A DNA stretch of 32,554 nt from JAKLIN01 sp964544395 (lineage in GTDB: Archaea; Nanobdellota; Nanobdellia; Pacearchaeales; GW2011-AR1). Made by a program: the position numbers and the translations under genes. The DNA is taken from the NCBI GenBank assembly GCA_964544395.1, contig CAZJAO010000007.1, positions 1 through 32,554 on the forward strand. The letters are read 5' to 3'. Of this stretch, positions 22,385 through 31,374 are shown one piece after another (positions within the stretch are counted from its first letter, which is position 1; the number at the start of each line of letters is the position of its first letter). The notes below the pieces were generated by a model. That model was given only the letters and a program-made list of their open reading frames with translations, had not been told where the DNA came from and searched no databases.

Positions 22385-22645
22385 ATGATTAAACTGGTGG
22401 CAGGTTTAATACTTTCAATATTTTTGTTAATATAAGCAACTTTTGAGTCTTGTGTGGCTTAAGTTGAATTTTGTGCAGGATTATTCCTTTGTGCAAAGCC
22501 TCCCTCATCAAAAGATATAAAAAGTAATGATAATGTTTGGAGTTCGGAAAGAATCGCACTGTATGGATTTATTGCATTTAGTGTATTGCTTGGATTTTTA
22601 TTTGCAGCGAAAAAAATAAGAAGACACAAAACAGAAGTTCAATAA
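22385..22645 (+). pseudogene. Small type-I membrane protein gene broken by two in-frame TAA codons
   Basis: A single frame from ATG 22385 to TAA 22643 would encode 86 codons: a signal-like MIKLVAGLILSIFLLI, a Cys-containing linker, a hydrophobic helix IALYGFIAFSVLLGFLFAA and a KKIRRHK stop-transfer tail. TAA interrupts it at 22433 and again at 22460, and no start codon lies between the second stop and the distal part. The coherent protein layout across the stops argues for a recently decayed gene or stop-codon suppression, or for sequencing errors. It fills the 289-nt gap before the next gene. Confidence 0.5.
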
Positions 22646-22649
22646 TAAA

Positions 22650-23171
22650 ATGAGAGAAGAAAAACAGAAAATAAGCGCGTTGATGATTTTAGAGATAATT
22701 GGAAAACCGGCAAAATATTTAGTGGAAACCTTAGATAATCTCATAAAGCAGATGGGCAATGAACCAGGAATAATTATCAAAAATAAAAACATAAAAGAGC
22801 CAAAGAAAATGGAAGAAAGTTCAGGAATTGCAAATCAGACTAAAGAAGGCGTGAAAATTGCTGAACAAAATGATTTCTATGTAAGTTTTGCCGAGCTGGA
22901 AGTTGAAACTGAAAGTCTGATTAACCTAGCTCTTTTGATGTTCAAATACATGCCCGCTCACATAGAAATACTTTCCCCAAGTAATTTTGCAATTTCTAAT
23001 TATGACCTTAAAGATCTCCTAAATGAATTAATCAGAAGACTCCATGGATATGACGAGGTTGCACGGGTTTTGCAAGTTGAAAAAGCAATTCTTGAAAGCA
23101 AACTTAGAGCTGTAATGGAACCTGAGAAAAAAGAAGAATCTAAGGAAAAGAAACAAAAAAAGAAAAAATGA
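22650..23171 (+). CDS. Helical hypothetical protein with charged tail, 173 aa
   Basis: 173 residues, soluble, mainly helical. The N-terminal MREEKQKISALMILEIIGKP has a winged-helix-like or dimerisation look, a middle part NDFYVSFAELEVETESLINL... follows, and the C-terminus is Lys/Glu-rich (KKEESKEKKQKKKK). The last four bases (ATGA) overlap the next gene, so the two products are probably made together. I do not recognise it. Confidence 0.65.
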   Translation: MREEKQKISALMILEIIGKPAKYLVETLDNLIKQMGNEPGIIIKNKNIKEPKKMEESSGIANQTKEGVKIAEQNDFYVSFAELEVETESLINLALLMFKYMPAHIEILSPSNFAISNYDLKDLLNELIRRLHGYDEVARVLQVEKAILESKLRAVMEPEKKEESKEKKQKKKK

Positions 23172-23428
23172 GTGGAATTGAGAGTACAACATATGCAATC
23201 ATGGCTTATGGACGCAGTATTGTCTCAAAGATGCTTAATGCTGGAAAACCTTCTAAAGAATCACCGGATGCAAAAGTTGAACGGGAAAGAGAAGAAAGAG
23301 AAACAGTGATTTTAATTTATGATTCAAGAGGGAAAATTATAGACCAATCTGAAGGAAACAGAAAATATCTCGAGAATTATCGCGAATTTTTAAAACAGAA
23401 AAAGGCGCACATTTATACGTCTGCATAA
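23168..23428 (+). CDS. Hypothetical protein, 86 aa
   Basis: 86 residues: MSGIESTTYAIMAYGRSIVS, then a charged AKVEREREERETVILIYDSRG segment and a short helical end. No recognised motif. Coupled by an ATGA overlap to the upstream gene. It ends against the stop of the convergent surface-protein gene with no gap. Confidence 0.6.
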   Translation: MSGIESTTYAIMAYGRSIVSKMLNAGKPSKESPDAKVEREREERETVILIYDSRGKIIDQSEGNRKYLENYREFLKQKKAHIYTSA

Positions 23429-24709
23429 TCACTTCTTTCTTCTCGCAATATCAAGCAGATTGAATGGTCTCTTCGCTTTTCTATATCTTCTAATCAAAAA
23501 GAATATCACAATCAAAATTACTAGTACAACTAGAATCCAGATAATTATCCCCGATGAATTAGTCGGAATTGGCTGGCAAGTTCCAGTGCAGCATGTCCCA
23601 TCCTCCGCATTCTGGGTCGGAACGCTGCATGTTTCATTGTTATTGCAGAATATTCCGCTAAGTTGAGAGCATGTCTGGAATAATGTTGTTCCATTTGGAG
23701 GAAGGACATAGCTATTTGAAAAATTTAATGTTAATGTAAAATAAGCAGTTGAATTTGGAGACATTGCTGCAATTTGTCCTTCGATAATATTTTCAATTGG
23801 GCTGGAAGTAATGTTAATTGGAATAAGCAGGCTCGAATTAGTTCCAAGACTTACGGTTCCTGGAACAGACACATATGACTGCAGGTTATTTGAAACAGAC
23901 AAATTCACAATCTGGCTTTGACCAGAATTGTATAACAAAAGGAAAGATGACGAATTAGAGTTAGTTGACATCGAGAAAGTTTCCTGCTGCGGTTCGAATA
24001 ATAATGGGGTCTGAAAATTATTTTGAGAAGTCGCATTTGCAGTAATAAAAACAGGGATTTCATATACAGTATTATTTGTCTCAAATGCTGCGTAAATTAA
24101 TTGATCCTGGTCTGAAGCATTAACTGAAAATAAAATTTGTTTTGTTTGTCCTGAGCTTATAGAAGTTATCGTTGTGGGAGTCAGAGAAGCTGAGCTTTCT
24201 CCTAATAAAGCTCCAAATATCCCCGAACTTGCAGGAGTCATTGTTGAATTCTCAAGGAAAGAGCTGACACTAATTGAATTGCCTGCAAGATTCTGAACAT
24301 TAATTGCAAAATTATTGCTTGATGCAACAACTCCAGGGTCAATGGAAAAATCTGCAGAGCTGTTCGTAATCGTAAAGTTTTGGATTATATCGCTGCTATT
24401 AGTTTTTCCGGATTCTGAATAAGTTATGCCGCTTATTATCAGAGAATAATTTCCAGGAGATTTTCCGTCCAGTTGCCCATAAATATATGGTGTCCCTTCA
24501 ATCTTCTGAACTATAGGGATAAATGAAATTCTTACATGCCCATTGTACAAAAAAACATTTTGCTGCTGAATCTGAGTAAGAAAATTTCCTGAGACAGAAG
24601 CGATCAGAGTTTCGCCCTGGGTATAATTAGACTTCATATTAATTTGAACTGCAGAAACAAAAGGCAAAATCAGCAAAAGTAAAATAAAAATGGAGCTCTT
24701 TTTCATCAT
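23429..24709 (-). CDS. Type-I surface protein with C-terminal anchor
   Basis: 426 residues. A cleavable signal peptide (KKSSIFILLLLILPFVSAVQ) leads to a large beta-rich ectodomain, about 25-340, with more than ten NxS/T sequons and repeated Ig-like or COG1470-like strands. A small Cys-rich knot (NETCSVP...TCCTGTCQP) precedes the membrane helix (IIIWILVVLVILIVIFFLI) and a basic tail. The knot resembles that of the neighbouring upstream surface protein, suggesting paralogous modules. Start could be either of two adjacent ATGs. It follows the upstream gene after 27 nt, probably in one operon. Confidence 0.75.
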   Translation of the reverse strand: MMKKSSIFILLLLILPFVSAVQINMKSNYTQGETLIASVSGNFLTQIQQQNVFLYNGHVRISFIPIVQKIEGTPYIYGQLDGKSPGNYSLIISGITYSESGKTNSSDIIQNFTITNSSADFSIDPGVVASSNNFAINVQNLAGNSISVSSFLENSTMTPASSGIFGALLGESSASLTPTTITSISSGQTKQILFSVNASDQDQLIYAAFETNNTVYEIPVFITANATSQNNFQTPLLFEPQQETFSMSTNSNSSSFLLLYNSGQSQIVNLSVSNNLQSYVSVPGTVSLGTNSSLLIPINITSSPIENIIEGQIAAMSPNSTAYFTLTLNFSNSYVLPPNGTTLFQTCSQLSGIFCNNNETCSVPTQNAEDGTCCTGTCQPIPTNSSGIIIWILVVLVILIVIFFLIRRYRKAKRPFNLLDIARRKK

Positions 24710-24736
24710 CAGGCTAAAGAAAGGAGATTAATAAAT

Positions 24737-26488
24737 TTATTTCCCAATCTCTTTGAGTTTTTTAAGAACATCATTTATCTCTGAAGGTTTTTGCCTTTGA
24801 GGCTGTTGGGGCATAGGTCTTCTTTGGAAAGTCATTGGAGGACGAGGGGGGAATGGTGGTCTTGGATATCCCGATGGCTGAGGTCTGCTTCCGCCTTTCT
24901 TAAATTTGGATTTTACTCTAAACCATAAAACACCTAATTTCTTTCTAGAAACTATTCCAATCAAGGTCAATACAATCAAAACAGCCAATATCCAAATCCA
25001 AAGTGTGCTTGAACCCTGCTGTGACTTGCAGCAAACTTCACTAGCTAAGGCACAAGCATCGGAAGTTTGTTGTTGACCATTATTACAACTACTTTGACAT
25101 AAACCGCTAGCTAATTCACAATTGCTAGCTGTTAAAACAGGAGTAATGCAAGTACCTATGCAACAAGTTTGTCCCGAAGTTGCATCATTTGAACTTGTGG
25201 GGGTTCCCTGGCAGGTTTGACCTGAAACACAAATTTGTCCGCTTTGTGAAGAACAAGAAGGAACAACAATATTCTTACTGCAACAAACATTCAATGAATT
25301 TGAACAAGTATATCCCAAGTTAGTTCCGCCTGCCTGCTTACAATTCACACCAGAAAGGCAATAATCACCAGCAGAGATACAGTCCGCACTTGAAGTATGC
25401 TGAACAGTTGAACCAGATATTGAATAGAGCACAAATGCTGTATCTAAGATATTACCAGAATTCCAACAACCATCTGAATCTTGTGTACTCATCAGCCAAT
25501 CCAATGCATTTGATTTTCCGGGGGGATTCTGCGATTGAATTGAAAGCAATGCCAATGCGGTATCATAATAAGGGCCAGATGAACTTCCTTGATCCCAATA
25601 ATTATTGGTATCAACTGTTTTTTGTTGAGACAACAGGGTATTAAGATAATCACTTGAAGAAGTCAAAGAATACAAAAAAGAATAAGGAAGAAATTGCTGA
25701 TTCAGAGTATCACTAGCTTCTGCAGTCAGATAAGGAAGGAAGGAATCAATATTTCTTCCAAGAGAGTCCAAAGCCAATGCTGCCCACAAAGTTGCTTCAT
25801 AATCACAAGTGCTTCCAGAACCAAAGCAAGAAGAGTTAACCGAATCTGTTACTTTTACACCAGATGAAGCGGAGCTTGAAGAACTTGAAACATAAATTGT
25901 TGGGAAATTCTGTCTCTGATATAGATTAGTTATAGCAAATGGCTGATTGCATGAAATTGTAAATTGAGTTCCATAACAGGTAGAAGAGATTGAAAGCCAA
26001 TTATTATTTGGAGATAAAGTCAAACAGCTTCCTGCTCCATTACTATTGAGAGTCTTATCCGCATTTATCCCAACAGGATAAGAACCGCCAGAATAGGAAA
26101 CAGAACAGGATGAATTTGTATTTGTGTTTATTTGCATATACCAATTAATATCGGGGGTGGTTATCTGCTTAGATGCAAGCCATGATTCAGAAGCTGAAGT
26201 TGACAACCCTGAATTGTGCAAAGCCAAAACTGCCTGTGCTGTTGTTTTAACGTCACAGGAACCTGAAGGCCAGCAGCCATTATTTGAACTTCCTGCAATC
26301 AAACTCGTACATTTTCCGTTAGCAAGCGATGTAAATATTTGTTCATTTATCGAGAGAGCAGTGCAATCACCGACTTTATTATTAAGACATGCAAATCCGC
26401 TGTTGATTTGAGTATCATTAACCTGCGCAGCGATAACGGGGAATAAAAATAGAGCTAAGACAATTACAAACAGCACACTCTTTTTCAT
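24737..26488 (-). CDS. Surface protein with alpha/alpha-toroid-like ectodomain and proline-rich tail
   Basis: 583 residues from ATG 26488; a TTTTAAAAAG box about 26 nt upstream rejects the TTG five codons earlier. Signal peptide MKKSVLFVIVLALFLFPVIA. Residues about 20-370 show repeats typical of prenyltransferase/terpene-cyclase-like toroids: TTAQAVLALHNSG, YEATLWAALALDSLG, YYDTALALLSI, then DSDGCWNSGNILDTAFVLY. About 375-500 is Cys-rich with the TCCIGTC knot also seen downstream. A membrane helix (LWIWILAVLIVLTLIGIV) is followed by a cytoplasmic tail rich in Pro, Arg and Gln and a short helix. No enzymatic acid motif (DxDD) is seen, so binding rather than catalysis is likelier. Confidence 0.75.
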   Translation of the reverse strand: MKKSVLFVIVLALFLFPVIAAQVNDTQINSGFACLNNKVGDCTALSINEQIFTSLANGKCTSLIAGSSNNGCWPSGSCDVKTTAQAVLALHNSGLSTSASESWLASKQITTPDINWYMQINTNTNSSCSVSYSGGSYPVGINADKTLNSNGAGSCLTLSPNNNWLSISSTCYGTQFTISCNQPFAITNLYQRQNFPTIYVSSSSSSASSGVKVTDSVNSSCFGSGSTCDYEATLWAALALDSLGRNIDSFLPYLTAEASDTLNQQFLPYSFLYSLTSSSDYLNTLLSQQKTVDTNNYWDQGSSSGPYYDTALALLSIQSQNPPGKSNALDWLMSTQDSDGCWNSGNILDTAFVLYSISGSTVQHTSSADCISAGDYCLSGVNCKQAGGTNLGYTCSNSLNVCCSKNIVVPSCSSQSGQICVSGQTCQGTPTSSNDATSGQTCCIGTCITPVLTASNCELASGLCQSSCNNGQQQTSDACALASEVCCKSQQGSSTLWIWILAVLIVLTLIGIVSRKKLGVLWFRVKSKFKKGGSRPQPSGYPRPPFPPRPPMTFQRRPMPQQPQRQKPSEINDVLKKLKEIGK

Positions 26489-26529
26489 TAGGAAAACAAT
26501 CAATTCAACTTTTTAAAATTATCCTCGCA

Positions 26530-27801
26530 TTATTTGACAAGAGATTTGAAATTCTTTTTTATCATATAATTGATTGGATTTTTTGAATGAATTTCTTCAG
26601 ATGTCGGGATCACTCCAATTCCTTTGTAATAATCCTTATCATAATTCGGGGGAAGAACAGGCGGTTTTCTGAGACTCCAGGATAATTGCGTTTGAATGTA
26701 CCCCTCATTTAACGGCGGAACATTTTTTTTGTTCCATTCAAAAATTCTTTTTTCAAATTCTTCTTTGTCCATGTTAATAAATCTAAAGAAGTTTATCAAA
26801 ATGAACAGAGCTCTTTTCTTTCCATCTTTAATTCCCAGAAGAATTTTTTGTATTGCCGGAGGAAAATTGGCTTCGGAAAGTTTTTCAAATTTTATTGGCT
26901 TAAACGCAATAGGAGTACCATCAGCATTTGTTTTTATTTTGCTTTTTTCATCTGCTTTGCTCTTGAACCAATCTAGGGCTTCCATAAAAAGTCCTGATGC
27001 TTCTCCTTCTCTTGAATCAGGCATGAAATTCTTAATTTTAACTTTCATGGGACTGGCATCCATAAGCTGAAAATTCTTGAGTTCCTCTTCTGACAGGACT
27101 ACACTTGCCAGAGCAGTTTTCTCGTGAAGCGAATAAGGCATTCTGAAAAGATGTCTTGGAGATACAAGAATAAGGTCGGGCATAACTTCCTCTGAAACCT
27201 GAAAATCTCTTATATATTTGTTAGGCCTTGACAAATCTGTAATTTTATCGATTAATTCTTTTTTAACAGAATTTGTAATAAATTGGACAACGATTCTTGC
27301 CCATTCAGGAAATTTCTCTGAAGTCTTGATTCCATTAATTTCTTTTGGGAGAGCTTTCCATGGAACAATAATGTGAAATCCCTTGCTTCCGCTGAATTTT
27401 ACTCCAACGTGCTTAACTCCATAAAAATTCAGGAGTTTGATTATTTGCTGGGCTGAAATTTTGCTGTAATCAATATACTTGCTATCTATATCAATAAGCA
27501 GGTCCCAGCCCTTTCGAATTTCATTCAATTGCTTTTCATTCATCCCTGTTTCTATTTTCAATGGATCTTTCCATAATTCTTCTGAACAATGAAAAGAAGT
27601 TGCCCCTTTCTTCACAAGCTCAAAAACATCATTGGGATATTGCATTGAATCCGGACGTTTTCCGAAACCTTCAAAATATCTAGGGCAAATTTCCCTATCT
27701 TTTGAGAATTCGAAAAGGGCTTCCTGAACCTCTGGCCGGGAGTAGTATAAATGGGTGATTTTCCTGATTCTTTGCTCTTTTGGATTAGGTATTTCATCCA
27801 T
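26530..27801 (-). CDS. priS: Archaeo-eukaryotic primase: PriS catalytic domain with Cys-less PriL-like tail
   Basis: Makes RNA/DNA primers for replication. 423 residues, longer than ordinary PriS (about 330-350). Catalytic Asp104 and Asp106 lie in DLLIDID; nucleotide binding SGSKGFH is at 137-143; RMPYSLHEKTALAS is the third conserved block. From about residue 310 the chain resembles the PriL C-terminal domain (KRALFILINFFRF, FEWNKKNVPPLNE, LPPNYDKDYYKGIG, KNPINYMIKK), but every position expected to hold an Fe-S cysteine is another residue (PPNY, GIGV). It is divergent from PCNA with separate TATA boxes. A single-chain primase as in Nanoarchaeum is inferred. Confidence 0.85.
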   Translation of the reverse strand: MDEIPNPKEQRIRKITHLYYSRPEVQEALFEFSKDREICPRYFEGFGKRPDSMQYPNDVFELVKKGATSFHCSEELWKDPLKIETGMNEKQLNEIRKGWDLLIDIDSKYIDYSKISAQQIIKLLNFYGVKHVGVKFSGSKGFHIIVPWKALPKEINGIKTSEKFPEWARIVVQFITNSVKKELIDKITDLSRPNKYIRDFQVSEEVMPDLILVSPRHLFRMPYSLHEKTALASVVLSEEELKNFQLMDASPMKVKIKNFMPDSREGEASGLFMEALDWFKSKADEKSKIKTNADGTPIAFKPIKFEKLSEANFPPAIQKILLGIKDGKKRALFILINFFRFINMDKEEFEKRIFEWNKKNVPPLNEGYIQTQLSWSLRKPPVLPPNYDKDYYKGIGVIPTSEEIHSKNPINYMIKKNFKSLVK

Positions 27802-27885
27802 AAAATTATTTGGCTTAAATCTTTATATAATTACACTATTCTTAAAAACAACAATACTTAAAAGTGAATTCTTATTGAAAATAAT

Positions 27886-28617
27886 ATGATAGTGAAGATG
27901 GATAGTCCTGCAATTATGATTAAGGCTATAGATGTTATTTCTGAACTTGTTACGGAGGTTAGGATGAAGGTAAATGAGTCTGGAATTAATATTAATGCAA
28001 TAGACCCCGCAAATGTGGCTATGGTTGGTTTTACAATTCCAAAAAGCTCTTTTTCACAATTTGAAACAGGCCCCGAAGTCCTTGGAATTAATCTGGACAA
28101 TCTAAAGAAGATTCTCAGAAGATGCAGCTCGGGAAGTTCTGTAATTCTTGAAAAGAAAGGAAATTTGCTGAGTATTCAAATCCAGGACAGAATAAAAAGA
28201 AATTTTACTCTGAATCTGATTGATGTTGAAAGGGAAGAAAAGGAAATTCCCAATCTAAAATTCAGCACTGCCGTGAAATTAAATTCCACAGACTTTGTAG
28301 ACTCTATTGAAGACTGCGCGGTTGTTGCAGATGCCTGTTCTTTTGTAATAAAAGACAATAAATTTGTAATTGAAGCCAGGGGAATGAATTCCGCACGTTC
28401 TGAATTTTCAGGCGATGAGGCAGAGATAACTTCTGAAGTTCCAAATTGCAAATCACGATACAGCTTGGAATATCTTCAGAAATTTGCAAAAGGTTCAAAA
28501 CTTTTTGAAAAAACAATTCTAAAATTCTCTGATGACCATCCATTAAGGATGGATTTGAGATCTGCGAGTCTTGAATTAAGTTTTATTCTTGCTCCACGAG
28601 TTGAGACCGTTGACTAA
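27886..28617 (+). CDS. pcn: DNA polymerase sliding clamp (PCNA)
   Basis: Trimeric ring that tethers polymerases, ligase and nucleases to DNA. 243 residues, the usual size. It starts MIVKMDSPAIMIKAIDVISE and has NINAIDPANVAMVGFTI in the first domain, the interdomain region ISDEL-like segments, KRNFTLNLIDVE, and ends in the second-domain strands LSFILAPRVETVD. The ATG sits about 26 nt after a CTTAAAAG TATA. Head-to-head with the primase gene, joining two replication proteins. Confidence 0.95.
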   Translation: MIVKMDSPAIMIKAIDVISELVTEVRMKVNESGININAIDPANVAMVGFTIPKSSFSQFETGPEVLGINLDNLKKILRRCSSGSSVILEKKGNLLSIQIQDRIKRNFTLNLIDVEREEKEIPNLKFSTAVKLNSTDFVDSIEDCAVVADACSFVIKDNKFVIEARGMNSARSEFSGDEAEITSEVPNCKSRYSLEYLQKFAKGSKLFEKTILKFSDDHPLRMDLRSASLELSFILAPRVETVD

Positions 28618-28670
28618 TAAGTTCAGATAATCTCCGAAGAATTTTTAAAGAATATTATCATCTAAATTTC

Positions 28671-29510
28671 ATGAGTGAAAAAAGAGGAACTAGTTTTGAA
28701 TTCATAAATTCAAAAAGAGGACAAGTTACTATTTTTATTATTCTCGGAGTTATTATTGTCGGAGCTGCTGCATTGGTTTATTTTTTATACCCGCAAATAA
28801 AATCTGCTTTTCTGGGAATAAGCGACCCCCAAAGTTTTATCCAGAGCTGCGTACAGGATAAAATAAAAACAATCATTTCAAATTTGTCAATGCAGGGAGG
28901 AAGTATTGCCCCTCAAAATTATTATTCTTATTACAATGAAATTACAAACAAGCTTTATACCGTCGATTATCTCTGCTACAACAACCAAGATTATCTGCCC
29001 TGTGTGATGCAACAACCATTATTACAGCAACATGTTGAAAGTGAAATTCAAACTAATTTGCAATCAACAGCAGATTCGTGTTTTGCAGACTTACAGAAAA
29101 ATTATCAAAATAGGGGATATACGGTCAACTTTGTAAAAGGCTCTACTGTCGTAGATATTCTTCCCGGAAGAGTAATCGTTACGTTCAACAATCAATTAAC
29201 CTTAACAAAAGATACCACGCAAAGATATGAACAATTAAATGCAGTAGTCAGTAATAATCTTTATGATTTCTTGAGCATTACAAGCAGCATATTAAATTGG
29301 GAGGCAACTTATGGTGATGCCCCTGCACAAACATATATGCTTTATTATCACAATTTAATTGTCGAGAAAAAAGAAGTTGGTTCGCGTAATGATCCCGCTG
29401 CAGGCAACAGAAACAGCGACGGCACTAAGATTTATATCCTGACAAATATTAATACAGGAGAAATGTTCCAATTTGCAACAAGGGGTTATGTAATACCCCC
29501 AGGATTTTAA
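28671..29510 (+). CDS. Pilin-like membrane-anchored surface protein
   Basis: 279 residues. A basic segment NSKRGQ directly precedes the hydrophobic helix VTIFIILGVIIVGAAALVYF, the class III signal layout of archaeal pilin-like proteins. The rest is an extracellular domain with several Cys and many Gln, Asn and Tyr. TTTTTAAA at 28642-28649 is 25 nt before the ATG. It heads a three-gene run of secreted proteins (1 nt, then an 8-nt overlap). Function unknown. Confidence 0.7.
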   Translation: MSEKRGTSFEFINSKRGQVTIFIILGVIIVGAAALVYFLYPQIKSAFLGISDPQSFIQSCVQDKIKTIISNLSMQGGSIAPQNYYSYYNEITNKLYTVDYLCYNNQDYLPCVMQQPLLQQHVESEIQTNLQSTADSCFADLQKNYQNRGYTVNFVKGSTVVDILPGRVIVTFNNQLTLTKDTTQRYEQLNAVVSNNLYDFLSITSSILNWEATYGDAPAQTYMLYYHNLIVEKKEVGSRNDPAAGNRNSDGTKIYILTNINTGEMFQFATRGYVIPPGF

Positions 29511-29511
29511 A

Positions 29512-31374
29512 ATGAAAACAAAGAATAATTTAATTTTCGGAATTTTACTATTTGGAATCAGCTTTATAGTTTTGCAAAGTTCAATTGCACTTGCTGCAAC
29601 AACTCCAGCAGTCTCTACTTATTGTGCACAACACACAACTTATGGTGCATGGTGCCAGGATGTTCCATTATCTCAAGTTGATACAAATTATGCTTATTCA
29701 CAAACTTCATGTCAGGCTACAACATATTGCCAGACGGGAACATGTGTTAATGTTCAAACTGGAACCTGCTTGCCTTCTTCACAGGCAACATGCAACTCTG
29801 CTCAGGGAGGAACCTGGTATAGCACTGCTCCAAGTAGCACACCCGTATGCCAAATTGGATGCTGTTTAATTGGAGACCAAGCCTCTTTCACAACCAAAGC
29901 TGCATGCAATAGTTATCCTACTCTATATGGCGTTAATACAACCTTCAATGCAAATGTAAACAATGAGGCAGATTGTATTTCAAGTGCACAACCTCAGGCA
30001 AAAGGAGCATGTGTTTATGATACTGGAAATGGAAGGACATGCACATTCACAACACGACAATCCTGCAAGAGCATTAGTTCATCAACATTCCATCAAGATT
30101 TCTTATGCACAAACCCAACACTGGGAACAAACTGTGCAATGACCAAACAAACTACCTGCTTAAAAACAGCAGATCAGGTTTATTTCATAGACAGTTGCGG
30201 AAATCAGGCAAATGTTTACGATGCAAACAGAGTTAGTGATACTAATTACTGGAGCTATGTTGCAGGAACAAATGGAGTTACATTAGATATAGGGGATAGT
30301 GCCAATATTGAATCTACAACAAATGGATATTGCAATTATCTTTCGGGAAGCACGTGCATGCAATACAACAGCGCAATCGATGGAGGAAATATTCCTGCTT
30401 ACGGAAATAACATCTGCAGAAATGTAAATTGTGTATCCACTTCAGACCAATTCGTTTCATTATTTAATACACAGTATGGAAGAACGCCTAAGAACGGTGA
30501 AAGTTGGTGCGGTTTGGAAACAGCAGATTCAAGTGGTAATCCTCTTATTCAATTAGAACCAAACGGACATATTCCAATTACGTTCAATAATGGGAATACT
30601 TCAGTCTCAGTCGCATCAGGAATAACATTATCTACGATGGGATCAAATGGTATTTCAACTTATGATAAAACAGGCAATAATCCCGGAGATACAGAAGTTC
30701 TTTTCATTTGCGCAAATGGAAGAGTAACAACTGAAGTTCAGGCCCAATATAGAAATTACATCTGCATTCAAAATCAAACAACATTAAGTTCAGGAATTCA
30801 ATTCAACAATGCCCAATTCGTTTATAACAGATGGACATTCTGTTTTGCACAGAATAGCAGCAAAGATTGTTTGAATACAGACCAAAGAGATTGTCAATGG
30901 GTTACAGGAGCAAGCGTTTTGAAAGATTCTGCCGGACAGCCTATGGTCTGGGACCAGTCACAAGATTTGCTTGTTCCAACTTCAGGACCAGGAGATACAA
31001 GAATGGAAGCTTCATGTGTTCCAAAATATCCTTATGGATTTGATACAACTCCTTCAAATACATGCGGGGCTGCAAGCAGAGTTTGTTACGTAAATTATAC
31101 TCAATCCCCAACAGATGCGGCAACAAGATTTTGGAGAGTTGAAGGAGGAACTATATTTGGAGAATCTTCAACTATTACCTGTTTAGGAGACTATAATGAC
31201 CCTAATAAACCAGAGATAGTTACAAACTGGCAAACTAGCTTGTCAAATCTCTGCAAGGCACAGGGAGATTGCGGTATAAGTGTTAATTATATCGGAACTA
31301 ATGGTGCAAATAGAGTAAGTGATGTGTTCCAAGTTATTGTCGCAAATCAAACGGGAGAAGAAATCCATGGCTAA
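29512..31374 (+). CDS. Large Cys-rich secreted protein
   Basis: 620 residues. Signal peptide about 1-29 (LIFGILLFGISFIVLQSSIALA). The mature part is very rich in Cys, Thr, Ser and Asn, with closely spaced Cys in YGAWCQDVP, GCCLIGDQ, GRTCTFTTRQSC and later SSKDCLNTDQRDCQW. No obvious C-terminal anchor, so it is probably released or held by the neighbouring anchored proteins. No known domain recognised. The next gene starts inside its last eight bases, which indicates coupled translation. Confidence 0.7.
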   Translation: MKTKNNLIFGILLFGISFIVLQSSIALAATTPAVSTYCAQHTTYGAWCQDVPLSQVDTNYAYSQTSCQATTYCQTGTCVNVQTGTCLPSSQATCNSAQGGTWYSTAPSSTPVCQIGCCLIGDQASFTTKAACNSYPTLYGVNTTFNANVNNEADCISSAQPQAKGACVYDTGNGRTCTFTTRQSCKSISSSTFHQDFLCTNPTLGTNCAMTKQTTCLKTADQVYFIDSCGNQANVYDANRVSDTNYWSYVAGTNGVTLDIGDSANIESTTNGYCNYLSGSTCMQYNSAIDGGNIPAYGNNICRNVNCVSTSDQFVSLFNTQYGRTPKNGESWCGLETADSSGNPLIQLEPNGHIPITFNNGNTSVSVASGITLSTMGSNGISTYDKTGNNPGDTEVLFICANGRVTTEVQAQYRNYICIQNQTTLSSGIQFNNAQFVYNRWTFCFAQNSSKDCLNTDQRDCQWVTGASVLKDSAGQPMVWDQSQDLLVPTSGPGDTRMEASCVPKYPYGFDTTPSNTCGAASRVCYVNYTQSPTDAATRFWRVEGGTIFGESSTITCLGDYNDPNKPEIVTNWQTSLSNLCKAQGDCGISVNYIGTNGANRVSDVFQVIVANQTGEEIHG

